From positions 22,793 through 86,792 of the forward strand of contig ARYC01000743.1 in assembly GCA_000711775.1 (NCBI GenBank): a stretch of 64,000 nt of DNA. The letters are read 5' to 3'. A program made the translations under genes and the position numbers. The notes beneath the pieces are model-generated. The model was not told the DNA's origin. It saw only the letters and a list, made by a program, of their open reading frames with translations, and searched no databases. This document shows, one piece after another, positions 35,819 through 47,716 of the stretch. The first letter of the stretch is position 1, and each line of letters opens with the position of its first letter. This DNA comes from Oxytricha trifallax. Lineage: Eukaryota > Ciliophora > Spirotrichea > Sporadotrichida > Oxytrichidae.

Positions 35819-36400
35819 ATGGAGGTTAACTCTCACAGTTTTCTGAGACAAAACCTTTAACAGATCCTAAAAGATTCTTATCAACTTAAAAATGAATTAA
35901 TTTTTACAATGACATCTCAACAGTTCTACAAGATTAATAAAAATTCTTAATTAAAAAGCGTAGGATTAAACTTTGGCATTGACGGAGCAGATACTAATTA
36001 AATAAAATACAACTATCAGTAAAATTAATTAATATTAGATATTTACCGGGATTTTACAAATAAAGAGCAACAGTTGAATAACGCAAACACTTAAAAGAGG
36101 GACAGAGAGCTTAGCTAAGAAATATAAATTTAATCAGATGTAGATGTTTATGAAGGATACAGTAGATATTATTTTTTTTAGGATTTAAATTTTATTAATA
36201 TAATATATGCATTTGTATGTATAGTTAATAACGATACTAATTTCTCAATTTTAAAATATTTTTCTCTTTTATCATCAACAAGCAAAAATGATGCTTTCAT
36301 TTTTTCTGATTAATTAATCTCTGAACAAGTAGTTATCAAAGAAACATTATTAATAATTGCCTTGCTTTTGTTTTAATTTCTTAATAAAATATAAGCTTGA
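35819..36400 (+). CDS. Intact 193-codon open frame, unknown
   Basis: ATG 35819 to TGA 36398-36400. The first ~120 codons look like a soluble helical protein (NLQQILKDSYQLKNELIF, FGIDGADTNQIKYNY, DIYRDFTNKEQQLNN, SDVDVYEGYSRYY). The last 70 are AT-rich and hydrophobic and may lie beyond a segment or exon end near 36170. No family recognised. Confidence 0.5.
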
Positions 36401-37449
36401 AAGATTTTAGCTTTAAATTTCACGCAGTGATGTCTATTTACTTAAATATTTTGGTATTATTTTCTAATTTTTCAGGCCAAGATAATTAATATTAAGGGGA
36501 CTTACCTACTTTGTAGAAATTAAACTTCCAGATATTCATAAAAAGTCTTATCAGACACCTCAATAATGTTGTACAACCATAGAAATCATTTTCAAACCTG
36601 CTGCAAAGTATAAGGTATCACACTATAGTAGATAAAATAATCTAAATAATAATTTACCAATTGTATCTCATTAAGCTTAAATCTAATTGTAGGCGTAATT
36701 AAATATAAATTCAATCGTATTAAGATAGAATATATTAATGGTAAAATACAAAATGATAGGAAATTATGAAAATAAATGAATACATAACATACTTTTAAAT
36801 GCTTAATCAAGTAATATATAGATTAATGCAAGTTATACTTAATAATGCATAGTAAATTGCATCTTTAGTGATATACATTAACTAACTGCCAATTAATTAA
36901 TGTGAGTGTATTTTATTCTTTTATTATTTTTCTAGAATAATTCACTTTAGCTAACAAGATTTTGAGTTACTATAAACAGAATCCATTAAGTGAATGTTTT
37001 AAAATAGTTTTTTTTAATTCTAAATTATCTCTCTGAATCTCTTTATAAAAACACCATTTTTATCAGAATTTATTTAAATTAATGTTTATTTACTCTAATT
37101 CTAGTTTATTTGATGATGAAATTCTAGTAAAAGAAGATTCATATTTAAAATAATTGCATACATAATAATAAAAATGAGCCAATCTTACCTTTACACAATG
37201 AATATTAATTATTTCTTCTCTTCCATTTTAGATTTAGATAACTCTAATTAATTTCTGTTTTTAATTATTTCGTAATTAATTTTAATTTTTCAAAGTTCAT
37301 GCATAATATTAATAGTAAACTTTGTTGTTATATTAACAAATTTATTTTATTGAAATACAATAATAATGAATTAAAAATTTATTTTCATTGATGAATAATT
37401 GTTAATTAATATTTTAAAAAAATAATAATAATAATCAATAAGATGGGTC
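36401..37449. other. AT-rich stretch
   Basis: A 72-codon minus-strand frame at 36592-36810 is open but Ile/Leu/Tyr-rich as expected by chance. Nothing assigned. Confidence 0.4.
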
Positions 37450-37847
37450 TCAAAGACACCCGATCATGAGTTAAAAAACTGATGATTTTTAACGAGCACG
37501 TTTGTACTCTAATATTAATGATCCCATAATATCATGTGTTATTGCTTTTTTTTTGGCTCTGGAAATTCGACTTTCAGAGTTGATTAGTGTTAAAGTCTTG
37601 CAAATAAGATTCTCTTGACTTAATTCTCATACCTTTTGACTCTCATATAAATTATTCATCCAAGTGTTAGAGTGTGGTTGTAGAATTTCTCTAAGTGAGT
37701 CAAAAATATTTAGATTCAAATCTACTTAAAATTTTTCTTCACTCTATGGTAACTTGAGTACATAATTTAGTGGAGAGCATTATATATCCTACGAGTATTC
37801 TTTCTTTGTTTCAATTTCCTTAATCTATCATTAGTGGACGATGCCAT
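37450..37847 (-). pseudogene. Coding island with basic N-terminus
   Basis: ATG 37847 opens MASSTNDRLRKLKQRKNTRR and continues SSYHRVKKNF. A frame change near 37720 gives LNIFDSLREILQPHSNTWMN, an in-frame TGA (possibly part of a GTATGA splice donor) and ELSQENLICKTLTLINSESR. Composition is clearly coding-like. No family recognised. Confidence 0.42.
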
Positions 37848-38044
37848 CTCCAAAAAAATATGTTTATGTAGATGTCTTACTTAACAATTCATTGTTATCG
37901 AAGGTAATCAAGGTCATCATCTTTATTTATTATTAATATTATAATAATAAATAAGAGAATTGTTAATAAAAATCTATATTAAATTTTTAAAAAATAATCT
38001 AGATTTCTATTGACAGGATTATTAATTATTGAATTTATTATTAA

Positions 38045-38775
38045 ATATCTATGGGGTTTACAGATCTTAGGCTCTCTGGGTATTGCAATGGAAAATAGGC
38101 GTTACTTATTAGCTTTGGAACATAAAACACATGTTATCTGTTCCAAAGACTAAAATGGGAAGTGTGCGACCAGAATAAGATCTGGTGGTAGGTTTTTTCT
38201 TTGGGGGAAGCACTTTTCTCCATTGAAGCTGGTTCTATGTGGATTTATTAACTTGTTATCATCGATGATGACAGGTCTAGAAAGATATCTCTATTTAGAT
38301 GAAAGTAAGGCCAGTTTCTTCCAAGAATAAGCCACAGTAACCAGTCTTAGGTATGGTATAGCTATAGATGTCTTTATGGGAAGGTCTCAGTCATATTTTA
38401 TTACCCTCTTGTCCGTGGCAATGTAAAAATGTGGTTAAGCTGTTGCTGGTGCTTGAATCTGCTCTAAGATAGGTATATCAGGGATACATGAATGATTATG
38501 TAGTTCCTCCATCAGTTGGGAAATTAATATATTTCCATATGGGAGTTTTATATGTGGGTAATACTTAGTGTAATCTGATCGTGGAGGAAAGAACTTAGCT
38601 TCATCAACTTCCCTAGTAAGGGGTTTAGTCTTTTAAGTGTTGGAGAATACTCATATTTTGGTTGATAAGAGTGCTTTAGAATCTTTCTTTAGGGTGTGGT
38701 ATGTTATTGAAGTATCTCTTTGTCATGAAAGAAGTAGTCAAAAAAGTCTCTGTCATCATAAATAAAAATTAATAA
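38045..38775 (-). pseudogene. Long coding island, unknown protein
   Basis: After a short first frame (DDRDFFDYFFHDKE) and a shift near 38725, a single frame runs to about 38045: FFPPRSDYTKYYPHIKLPYG, ISQLMEELHNHSCIPDIPIL, FYIATDKRVIKYD, TGA, DLPIKTSIAIPYLRLVTVAY, RPVIIDDNKLINPHRTSFNG, NLPPDLILVAHFPF, ITCVLCSKANK. Two in-frame TGAs interrupt it. G+C is well above the surroundings. The steady frame over ~230 codons argues for a real protein; a CxxC occurs near the end. No family recognised. Confidence 0.5.
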
Positions 38776-38929
38776 TTTAAAGTTTAGCTAATTCTGGGTA
38801 AATATTAAAAAGAATGTAAATTTTATGCATAGTGAGAAAATAATTAAACTAAACATTAACTTATAAATAAAATATTTAAATACAATATAATATGAAAAAT
38901 TTTAATATACACGTTAGGTTTAGGAATGT

Positions 38930-39681
38930 ATGGAAAAAATATTATCGATTCAAGGAAACAAAACATTGCCTAATAAAAAGACTAAAGGGAGTGTGTAGAA
39001 ATCCCTAAATTTTGCAGTTTAATAAACTTGCAATCTAAACTCATCCCCATTCTCCTCATTAGAAACTTTAATTCAACTGGACACAAGAGCAAAAAAAGTA
39101 GTATTCTCTTATTAAGATAAATTCTAATAAGCTTCTAACTAAATAAAAACATCTGAGAAACTCAGATGGATCTCTCTCCCACAACTAATTGCAAAAGAAG
39201 CTGCTCTTACTATGAGTTCTCAAAGAGAACTAAAAAACATAACTGAAATCAACTTAAGCACTAGATAACTTCTTGACAATGCTATTAGAAAAACGAATAT
39301 ATTCTTAGCCAAAGAATTCTCAATCACCCACTTACGAACTTGGACACGTAACTTGACACTATCCAGTTAGTTACTATATATCTAAAACTTCTACTAAAAA
39401 TTTGGGACATCATAATAAACACAAACAAAGAAGATAGAACCAGAGCGATAGAAAACCTACACTCTAAAACAAAGAAGAAATATACCCAGTCCCATTTCAA
39501 CAAAAAATGCCTTATCCAGATAATTGAATAGCTCAAATTCAAAGTAAAAAAACCATAGTTGGAACTCTCATCCTCTATTAATTTGGCTAAAAACGTAATT
39601 CTTACCTTAAATACACTTTAAATAGGGAGAAACACATTCTTGATCCTCACAGGAGCATTCAATTTTCGAAGATATTTTTGA
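38930..39681 (+). pseudogene. Open frame from ATG, one frameshift, unknown
   Basis: ATG 38930 gives MEKILSIQGNKTLPNKKTKG, SSPFSSLETLIQLDTRAKKV, KLRWISLPQLIAKEAALTMS, RQLLDNAIRKTNIFLAKEF. Near 39370 the better frame moves by one or two bases: TIYLKLLLKIWDIIINTNKE, IENLHSKTKKKYTQSHFNKK, to TGA 39679-39681. About 250 codons in all, mostly helical and basic. No family recognised. Confidence 0.5.
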
Positions 39682-39699
39682 TGAATAAATTTACATTAA

Positions 39700-40420
39700 A
39701 GTTTAAACTTATATTAATAAAATTAATAGGAAGATTCAATTGACATAGCCAATTTAGATAGACTTAAAAATTAGAGTTATCAGAAGAAAAAACAATAAGA
39801 TATAAAGACAACTGGCCTTATGCAAAGGAAGAAATAGGTCATTTCCAGATATTCAACCCTTTGAAACAATAACAAGCCTTTCAATTTCTCAAATGGCTTA
39901 TCGCTAGACTCTATCACTACAAATTCTGGCATGAACTAGAACCTGAATGTAAACAAATCTTCTACGACAACTACCAATCAATAAAAATGAAGTGAAAGAC
40001 CCATATCTTAATGCTATCCACTAAGACACTTCAAAATCAAAACAACTAGTTTTATATGTTGATGCAAAAAAGACACTACATGAACCATATTAAGAAACAC
40101 TAAATGTAAGATCTAAACTACCTCAGTGGAAGGAAGAGCCTAGTTCAAACTAGTATAAATGAACAATAATACAATTAAATTTTTGTTAACTTAAAAAATA
40201 GCTACGAAAGCCAACGTTTCATTTAGTAATGAAAGAAGGAGAAACTAAAAGAAAAGGGAGGATTGGTTTGTTTCTCGGGAGCCAAAATCAAAAGCTACAA
40301 AAAGAAAAACTTGCTCAAATAAGATAAGAGAGAGAAAAGACAGAGATCTCAATCGAATCTACAATAGGATATTTTATCCTTTAACTATTATGATCGGAGG
40401 TCCCTAGACTCCATCTGATT
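39700..40420 (+). pseudogene. Coding island following the previous gene, unknown
   Basis: Reads KLELSEEKTIRYKDNWPYAK, FQFLKWLIARLYHYKFWHEL, then after a shift near 39990 KDPYLNAIHQDTSKSKQLVL and LPQWKEEPSSNQYK. An in-frame TGA is followed by FHLVMKEGETKRKGRIGLFL in the same frame. Two phases overlap near the 3' end. It may be the C-terminal half of the gene at 38930. Confidence 0.43.
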
Positions 40421-41144
40421 AATTAATTATTATTATTGAAATATAAATAAATAAAAATATATAAATACAAATTATTATTTGTAAAATAATTTAAAAATAA
40501 AATAAAAATTTATATATTTATTAATAAAAATTGTTAATGTGTTGATATTTATGAAATAAACTTTATAAATGAAAATATTAGAGTATATTTAAAATAATAA
40601 TAAAAATAACAAATGCAAAAGTCATAAATATGACAGTATAACTAGGCTACTAAATTTTGACTTAAAAAACATAAATATAATTCATTTTTTTAATTTTTCA
40701 ACATGAAAATGATCTTAATCACCAATCGCGGTATAAGAGAGACTAGTAAATTATGATATTCCTAGTCAGGCATCTCCATCAGTGGGCTTGCCAGTGGTTC
40801 AAAATTTGGCTCTCCATTGCTGATTGTTACTCTTTGATCATCTTTACAACTTTTCCCCCATCCCATTTTTAACCAAGACCTTCTCTCCATCCTCCTGGAG
40901 GTACTTCGGTTAGAACACATAGACATGCTTGTTCATTTTAAAACAAACATTTTCAATTTGACTAGAAATCCCTTAAAAAATGCATTTACTTTTAAATCAA
41001 CAACAACAATACAACAATTCTATTATATCTTTTTTAATTATAGTTAGGGTTTATATTAGGTCTATAATTTTAGAACCAAATTTGTTATTTGAAAATTAAA
41101 TTAAATATATAATTTATTAAGTTAAATAAATCATTTACCAAATT
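40421..41144. other. AT-rich stretch
   Basis: Part (about 40720-40960) is less AT-rich but no coherent frame was chosen. Confidence 0.35.
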
Positions 41145-41410
41145 AATGGTAGTTAAAGTTGAATTTGATGGACGATCTTAGACTCATTCGATAAGGAATT
41201 CAAAATTGGGTAGACTTTAATATTATTAATTTAATCTCATTGCTCGACTTTATCTAGAGGGTATAATTAGATAAAGACATAAAATTAAAGTCGAGATATT
41301 TACCTCTTTTTATATGAGATAAGGCAGTTCAATGAATAGGAGAGTCCTGGTAATTTTAGATTTCTATTGAAAAAGCCAATAATTGGCAAACTTTTATTAC
41401 CATGAATTGG
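41145..41410. mobile_element. Degenerate relative of the foldback element family
   Basis: Contains the blocks GTAGTTAAAGTTG, GACTCATTCGATAAGGAATT and AAAGTCGAG in the order seen in the element at 13667, with partial inverted matches to the right (TTAAAGTCGAGATATTTACC; GGCAAACTTTTATTACCAT). Terminal TTGTAGG ends were not found. Confidence 0.5.
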
Positions 41411-41919
41411 ATTTAGTTATATTTATTAAAATTGAATTATCTAAATTCATGTTTTTTCAATATTTATGAGATTTATTAAAAAATTAATTTAAAAAACTTA
41501 GAAAATTAAGGGATTAATTATTAACTTTGGCTTAAATTTTTTCATAAGAAGTACCTTTTAACCATTTATTACAACATTTTATTCTAAATATTAAAGATTA
41601 TTTCAGATTATTTTTAAATCTAACCACTTTCCAATGAAATGTAATTTAAAAATGCTTTATACTAAATTTTTTTGTAAATTTTCTTTCATTACCTTATTAT
41701 TACTTACTATACATAATTAATAAAAGTAGATTATAATGTTCTGGCGTAAAGATAAAGTCAAGCGATTATACTCAAACAGCAATTATTAAATTTTAATATT
41801 TAAGTAAGTGTTCACATTGATGCATAAAGAATATATTAATTCCATAGTTAGTTGTAGTAGCCGTAGCAATCACACTGTTAAAATAAAATATATAATAAAT
41901 CAAGTTGTTCTAATATAAA
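41411..41919. other. AT-rich stretch
   Basis: Nothing recognised. Confidence 0.4.
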
Positions 41920-42459
41920 ATGCTGATTGTGAAATCAAATGTAATTCATTACTTTGTTATCTTAAAATCAATTTTATCGGCTGTTTTATTGTTTTAATTT
42001 CTTCAACTATTTATCCTTTGGATCAATTTTAATTTAGGATATTCAACTCTTATCATTTGTTTCTCATATTTTCTTCATGAACTGGATTTTAATTTTCTGG
42101 AAGCATGTCTTTTCTTTTTGTTTTCTACTCTTTAGTAGGATTCAAGAAGTCTGGTCATATTATCCTCTAATCTTGCCATTTATTGTTTGCAAAATGAAAT
42201 TATGGAAAAGCTGGAAAAATTCATTTGTTTTCCTATTAAGACAAAATAATATCAAAAGGTCACACTTGCTCTGTTAATTTGGTTGGAGTGCTGTGTCTAT
42301 GATATATTTTTTAATTTCGCAATAAAAAGGCTTAACCGAAAATTTACAATTATTCTGCTGAGACAGACCGCAATCATTGTATCAATAACGTTTTTAATGA
42401 TAAAAAGATTTTTCAAATTTAATTTGTTTTTGTATTATCTTATTTGTGTGGATTTATGA
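41920..42459 (+). CDS. Intact 179-codon membrane-like protein
   Basis: ATG 41920 to TGA 42457-42459. Only four TAA/TAG codons occur in 180, well below chance for this composition, a sign of selection. Hydrophobic segments: VILKSILSAVLLFQFLQLFI, TLIICFSYFLHEL, KVTLALLIWLECCVYDIFF, TIILLRQTAIIVSITFLMI, suggesting four or more membrane spans; a polar helix NEIMEKLEKFICFPIKTKQY lies between. Another frame from ATG 42077 overlaps and is the probable shadow. No family recognised. Confidence 0.48.
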
Positions 42460-43059
42460 ACTGTTCTAAGTCATGCCTTATCCTTTTCTTTTTCTTCTGA
42501 ATAAACTCAATCCGATTAAATTTGAAATTTTTTAACTAATTTCCATAACTATTTCTTGATTACCAAAAACTAAAGATTTTAGGGGTACCCTTTATTTTAA
42601 ATTGAGTTATTTCTATTTGTATCAAATTTCATTAATAAAACAAGAATATCCTCTCATGTAAACTGTTTCATAATTAAGATAACAGAATAAAAAGGATAGA
42701 GATGTGTAATAGCAAAATAAAAGGCTAAAATAAATTTATAATCTCAAAATAATTAAAAGCAATTTATTTTTGTTAATAAAAAACAAAAGTATTTAAAACT
42801 TACAATTAAGATGCCAGGGATTTTGTATTTTTCATTAAATTATAACCAGAGATTTATTATTAAAATTTGAAATTCTTTTCTCTCAGAATAAATATGATTA
42901 TTGAGCTTATTGTACAGCAACTACAATTATATTTATGATATTATCTTTGTATTTCTTTTTGTTTTAAAATACTCTATGGTATATGTTAGTATTTAATTTA
43001 ACCCTATGTCTGGTCAATTTAATTTTATGTTTTAGTTTTAGTGGAGAATTGAATGTAAT
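42460..43059. other. AT-rich stretch
   Basis: Nothing recognised. Confidence 0.4.
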
Positions 43060-43800
43060 AAAAGAGGATGCAAATGAAGAATATTATTGACTCTTAAGAC
43101 TCTACCAGTCATAAATTTGCAAAAGCTTCATGTAAATATAGAAGGTCCCTAATTAATTCTATTGTAAGCTAATTGCAGTTCATAATTCATAAAAAATGTT
43201 AAGAGGCTCGCACTACAGTTGCTATAAGAGTTGAATAAAAATACGATTAAGTATTCTCGTTTAGTGGATAATATGAATAATTAAAGAGCAGTTCAAGAGG
43301 AGTTAAGATAAAAAGTTTTCTTAGGGGAAAATCTAACCATGGTTTAGTCTTTAGCAGATAATTCGGCTTTATGCTCTTATTATATGATAGCGATTAGTTA
43401 TTGTTCCAATCATATCAGAATGTTAGTAATAACAAAAAGGAAGCTCAGATAGAGATGCGCTTACCGTTTAAATTAACTTATTGAATAATATAATGATATT
43501 TTGTGGTCAGGTCATTAATAATTATACTACTCCAAAACTCGAGATAATGCCATTATTAACTATTAAATAATTACTTACTGTGGGTTTTTTAAGAATGTTT
43601 TGTCAAACTAATCAATTAAATAGTCTATAATTTCAATAAACTATCACTTGCTCTTTTTAGAAAATCTCGTATAGTCATAATGGCATTATTTATCTGGATT
43701 AGGTATTAATAGATATTTTGTGTTCAGTTATTTCGTAGAGAAGCAATAATTATAGACTCAAAATAAGTTATTCTATACATAGACATATAACTTAAAGAAC
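43060..43800 (+). CDS. Coding-like region with two overlapping open frames
   Basis: One frame from about 43085 stays open for over 230 codons (LQKLHVNIEGPQLILLQ, MNNQRAVQEELRQKVFLGEN, RCAYRLNQLIEQYNDILW). Another from an ATG near 43071 is open to about 43484 (TSHKFAKASCKYRRSLIN, GVKIKSFLRGKSNHGLVFS). Composition indicates coding DNA, but the phase cannot be decided by eye. No family recognised. Confidence 0.38.
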
Positions 43801-44725
43801 TGATTAATTAATTTATTGTAATTAATGAAGAGTTTTTTCTATTAGAAAAAAAATAATCTATATTATTGCTAAAATACAAAAGATCAGGAAATTTTTTAAA
43901 ATGTAAAATACTTAAACTACCATGATTTATATTTATGCGATTAAAATCATATTTAAATTAAATAAAATGGCTTAAAATTAGTTTTAAGTAGATACTAAGA
44001 TGAAATGAAATTTCTTAGTCTATTATTTGGCACTTTCATATTTTAATATCTATTTTATTTTAAAAATCAATTCTTTTTCACCAGAGGTTTTATATATGTG
44101 TTATAATTTAATATCTTAAACTTTATTCAGTTAGTTCAAATAGAAAAAGCTGCTGTATTTTTTATTTTTCGCAGTTTAATATATTAAATCAAGAAGCCAA
44201 CAAAATTTGAATATAGCATCCTGTGAATTGTGTAGCTGGCCAAATATGAGGCTCGTAGTTTAATTAATGATTTAGAATTTACTTAATTATTCATTATTTG
44301 TTAAATTGAGTTTGAATTTGGCTTTGAAGAAACTATTGTCTCGAAATTATAAAATACATTGTCATTTTACTTTAAATCTCAAGATATTTATTAATATTAC
44401 GTTTATTTTAATTAATTCTATCAATTTTTAATTTTAAAAAAAATATTTGATCAATAATATGAGCACAATAGAATGGTGTTTAGTCAAGTTACTTAATGCT
44501 TTAATAGAACTTGTTATTAATTGGCTATTTAATTATAATTTACCATATAGAATATTTTACATATTTAAATTAATAATTAGATTAACATTTATTCATAAAA
44601 AATAGCAAACACTATTAGAAATCAAACATTAAACTTTATTGTTATAAGCAAAATGGGATAATTAAAAATAAAACATAAAAATCTCTATGAATTCTTCCGT
44701 TATAGCAAAGATATTTTGAAGCAAA
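43801..44725. other. AT-rich stretch
   Basis: Nothing recognised. Confidence 0.4.
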
Positions 44726-45175
44726 ATGCATCGCATTAGCTATATAATATTTCTTATATTTAAATATTGTGTCGGAATTACTCGTATTAGATTAATATCC
44801 ATGCTCTGTGTTAATATTTTGTTCGTCAAGAAAATCCCACGTATGGCTTTCAACTTAGAAAAAAAAAGAAGCGACTTCCAGAGTGTCCAATTAAATTATT
44901 ATAAAATAATTATAAGATATCTTCTAAATGTAAATACTTTCTATAAACAAAGACTAAGTGGTATTTTCCCAAGAGGTAATTTTATTACATACACCAAATT
45001 TTTCCTTGTAATCTCGTTTGGATGGTTTCTCATAAATTTTTTCGAAAAATATCTCTCTTTAGATTTGATGTTTCTATCAATCGCTCTTATTGCTTTTTCT
45101 TATAGTGCCTAAATAGATGAATTGGAAATATAGTATATTTAATAATAAATAGAAAAAATAGTAATTAATAAATGA
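44726..45175 (+). CDS. Intact 149-codon protein with membrane segments
   Basis: ATG 44726 to TGA 45173-45175. The first 128 codons contain no TAA, TAG or TGA, which is unlikely by chance in this DNA. N-terminal hydrophobic stretch (ISYIIFLIFKYCVGI), a basic middle (FNLEKKRSDFQSVQ; YKQRLSGIFPRGNF), and two C-terminal membrane spans (FFLVISFGWFLINFF; LMFLSIALIAFSYS). It ends 50 bp before TBE copy 2. No family recognised. Confidence 0.5.
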
Positions 45176-45227
45176 GGATGAGAGAAAAGATATATCTCCT
45201 GACCTCTGATCAAATAGGGCGAGCATT

Positions 45228-45327
45228 CAAAACCCCAAAACCCATTCAGTAGTTTGATTGAGTTTTTGATTGATAAAAGTAGACAATTAAGGCATACTTT
45301 ATTAGGGTTTTAATAGGGTTTATGAAG
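45228..45327 (+). repeat. TBE copy 2 left terminal inverted repeat
   Basis: About 100 bp nearly identical to the complement of 48917-49016, including GATAAAAGTAGAC and GCATACTTTATTAGGG. Confidence 0.88.
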
Positions 45328-45365
45328 GGGTTTTATGTTTAAATATTAGTAATTTAAGCGAGTAT

Positions 45366-46378
45366 ATGCGAGGCTTGGGGTCAGTTTATGATATTGAGTA
45401 TATAGATTTATTGTTTAAGTTGCGTTATGGATGTGATGAATATAGTGATAAAATCAAACCTATTCTTAATTACACATCTATAGCAAGATTGCTCCATAAA
45501 TCTCCTGCAACTGAGAGGTCTGATTGTCTATTAGCATTTAATTTAAAGACATATCTGCTTAATTCTAAGCCTAAAAGACCTCTAAAATTTTAGCAGCATC
45601 ATATCGATTATCTAATTAATGATAAGACTCTTAAATACTGGGCTCCTTTCTCTCTGGCCTAGAGAGCTGTGATGTTTCATCGCCAATTTCCTGAGCTTCA
45701 TATCTCAGTCCAATCTATAGCGAACATATATAAAAAAGAACTGAATATCTTACAAGAAAGTCAATCGCATAAAGAGAGTGATTGACTTTGATGTTCCATT
45801 TCATAAGACTAATTTAAATTATATATTCGATTAAATGCAGAGGTCCTAAGTGCATAATATAAAGTTCATACACGCTGATGAAGCTATATTTACATTCAAT
45901 ACATTTATATCAAGGTCTTGGTACAAATGGTAAAGCAACATAGAAGTTTATGACTAAAAGGTTAAGATATAAACTCATGCAATCCTTGGTGGAATCAGTG
46001 AAGATGTGGCCGAGAGGCTTATGTTATCCACACTCACTCTATAAAGACAAATACGCTGACTAAGAGATTATTCTGTTCGTTGATAACTTATCAGTTCATA
46101 AAACTAAAGACTCAAGGAAGGAATATGAAAGGCTAAACATAACACCTGTATTTAATGTTCCTAACAGCCCTTAGTTTGATGGAATTGAATTATATAGAGG
46201 ATTATTGAAAGGCCACTTCAAGAAGTTTCTACTCTATTACTTAATGCCCGACTTGAACAGAGATACAGTCGATTTTATAAAGAGTGCTGCTAAAAGAGTC
46301 AGCGATGATAAAGCTAAAGAATGCGCAAGAGAAGGTAGATTTTGTGTTTATAAATAAGTTTTAGATTTAAACGAATGA
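45366..46378 (+). pseudogene. TBE 42-kDa type DDE transposase, frameshifted
   Basis: ATG 45366 opens MRGLGSVYDIEYIDLLFKL; N-terminal HTH-like LNYTSIARLLHKSPATE. The frame breaks near 45753, 46015 and 46045. Motifs: FIHADEAIF (first Asp), ILFVDNLSVHK (second Asp), NSPQFDGIELY (Glu). The Trp that usually follows the Glu motif (EFYW in copy 1) is Arg here. It ends KQVLDLNE at TGA 46376-46378, seven bases before the converging 22-kDa stop. Inactive as written. Confidence 0.88.
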
Positions 46379-46384
46379 ATAAGT

Positions 46385-47205
46385 TCACATATTAAATTTA
46401 CCCGTAAAGGGATATGGCTTCTCTTTATTTTCTTCGTCTTAAGGCTTGCTTGGACCCATGTTTCTTCTCTTTGTGCCAGCCCCTGAATCTATGTCCATCT
46501 CGTCTGGCTTTTAGAAATTTTTGAAGAGTCTTTTGCTCAATTCATGCTTTACATGAGACTTTCTCTCTCTGTTTAATTTGCTGCGCTCTTTCATCAAGTA
46601 TATAGGAGTACCAGATTTTTCTATAAAGTTAAAAGACTAAGCTTACTTGAGATTAAATGATGCTTTTGAAGTTCCTAAAGCCAGGTGTCAATTATTTTAA
46701 TACATAGCTTCTCTTTTTCTTCAGGAGAGATGCTGTATCATTTTTTGTGAACTTCTTAAATAACTTCATTTAATTACTCAGATTTCAGAGTTGTAAGAAC
46801 ACCAAAGAAGAAGTTTCTTTCTGGCAACTTATTAGAGAGTTGCAGCTTTGATGGAAGGTAGAGAGCTACGTCCGGATCATTCATAGCATCATCATAGAGA
46901 TTTGTTACTGATATTTCAGGGTAGTTAGGAATTTCAATCATCCTAATTTCATTAGACTTAAATGCATTTTTCTCTTCACTCAGTAATGCTTTGAAGAATG
47001 AGATTTTAGTTCCTTCCTGGGTTGGCAAGAACAATCCAACTATGGCAAATCTATTAGTATTAGTTAAAAGTTTACCTTGCTAAACCAAGTACCTATAGAG
47101 GTCCTCTTTACTTCGAAATTTTCCTATTAAATCTTGGGATTAAATTCTCTTAATTGCTTCCAGTTTCTATAAATGATTATGAAATTTAAAATTATGGGTA
47201 TCCAT
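46385..47205 (-). pseudogene. TBE 22-kDa type protein with intron, broken
   Basis: Exon 1 (47205-47076) opens MDTHNFKFHNHLQKLEAIKR and ends EDLYRYLVQQ. The intron (47075-47040, GTAAAC...GCCATAG) is 36 nt, the same length and codon position as in copy 1. Exon 2 reads VGLFLPTQEGTKI, IPNYPEISVTNLYDDAMND, LPERNFFFGVLTTL. An in-frame TGA replaces the Arg codon (CGC) of copy 1 before YSISP, a likely C-to-T change. After a further shift the C-terminus reads MDIDSGAGTKRRNMGPSKPQ to TGA 46385-46387. Confidence 0.82.
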
Positions 47206-47716
47206 TATGAACTTACGAAAATTTTACTACTAAATAGGGAGATCCACTTGGAGGTCAACCTGAATCAGATAAATAGATAAAGATGGAGGAACTTTATCCA
47301 AGTTTCAGAGTTTGACATCCATTTTTATCAACATTTCTCCATTAAATTGCTCCTAATTATTATTAATTTAATTAGTTGGTGCTCCTAATTTATTTAAAAC
47401 TTAATTAGGAGGTTAAATTAAAGTTCAAAACCGTATTAGGTGGTGCATTAATAAAATTAAAGTTTAAAACCTCCCCTCCTAAATTTACAAGAACAGATTT
47501 AGGAGCACCACCTAACTTTACAAAACAAATTTAGATGCATTTTAATGTATTAAATGGATGGAATAGTATATAAATTGTCTCTAATGTTATAAAATATAAA
47601 ACTAATGTCTTGCACTATGTTCCCATTAAATCTCTCTAAATCTATGAGGATATGCTCTTGCTTGTGTATAAAGGTAGAATTTAAACAGCATATATAATTA
47701 TTAATAGTACTTATAA
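47206..47716. promoter_or_regulatory. Divergent spacer with GGTGCTCC inverted repeats
   Basis: Lies between the divergent 22-kDa and 57-kDa genes. It contains TTGGTGCTCCTAATTT near 47374 and its inverted counterpart AGGAGCACCACC near 47501, plus AGTTTAAAACCTCCC/GGAGGTTAAATTAAAGTT copies between. Different sequence but the same layout as the spacer in copy 1. Confidence 0.5.
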
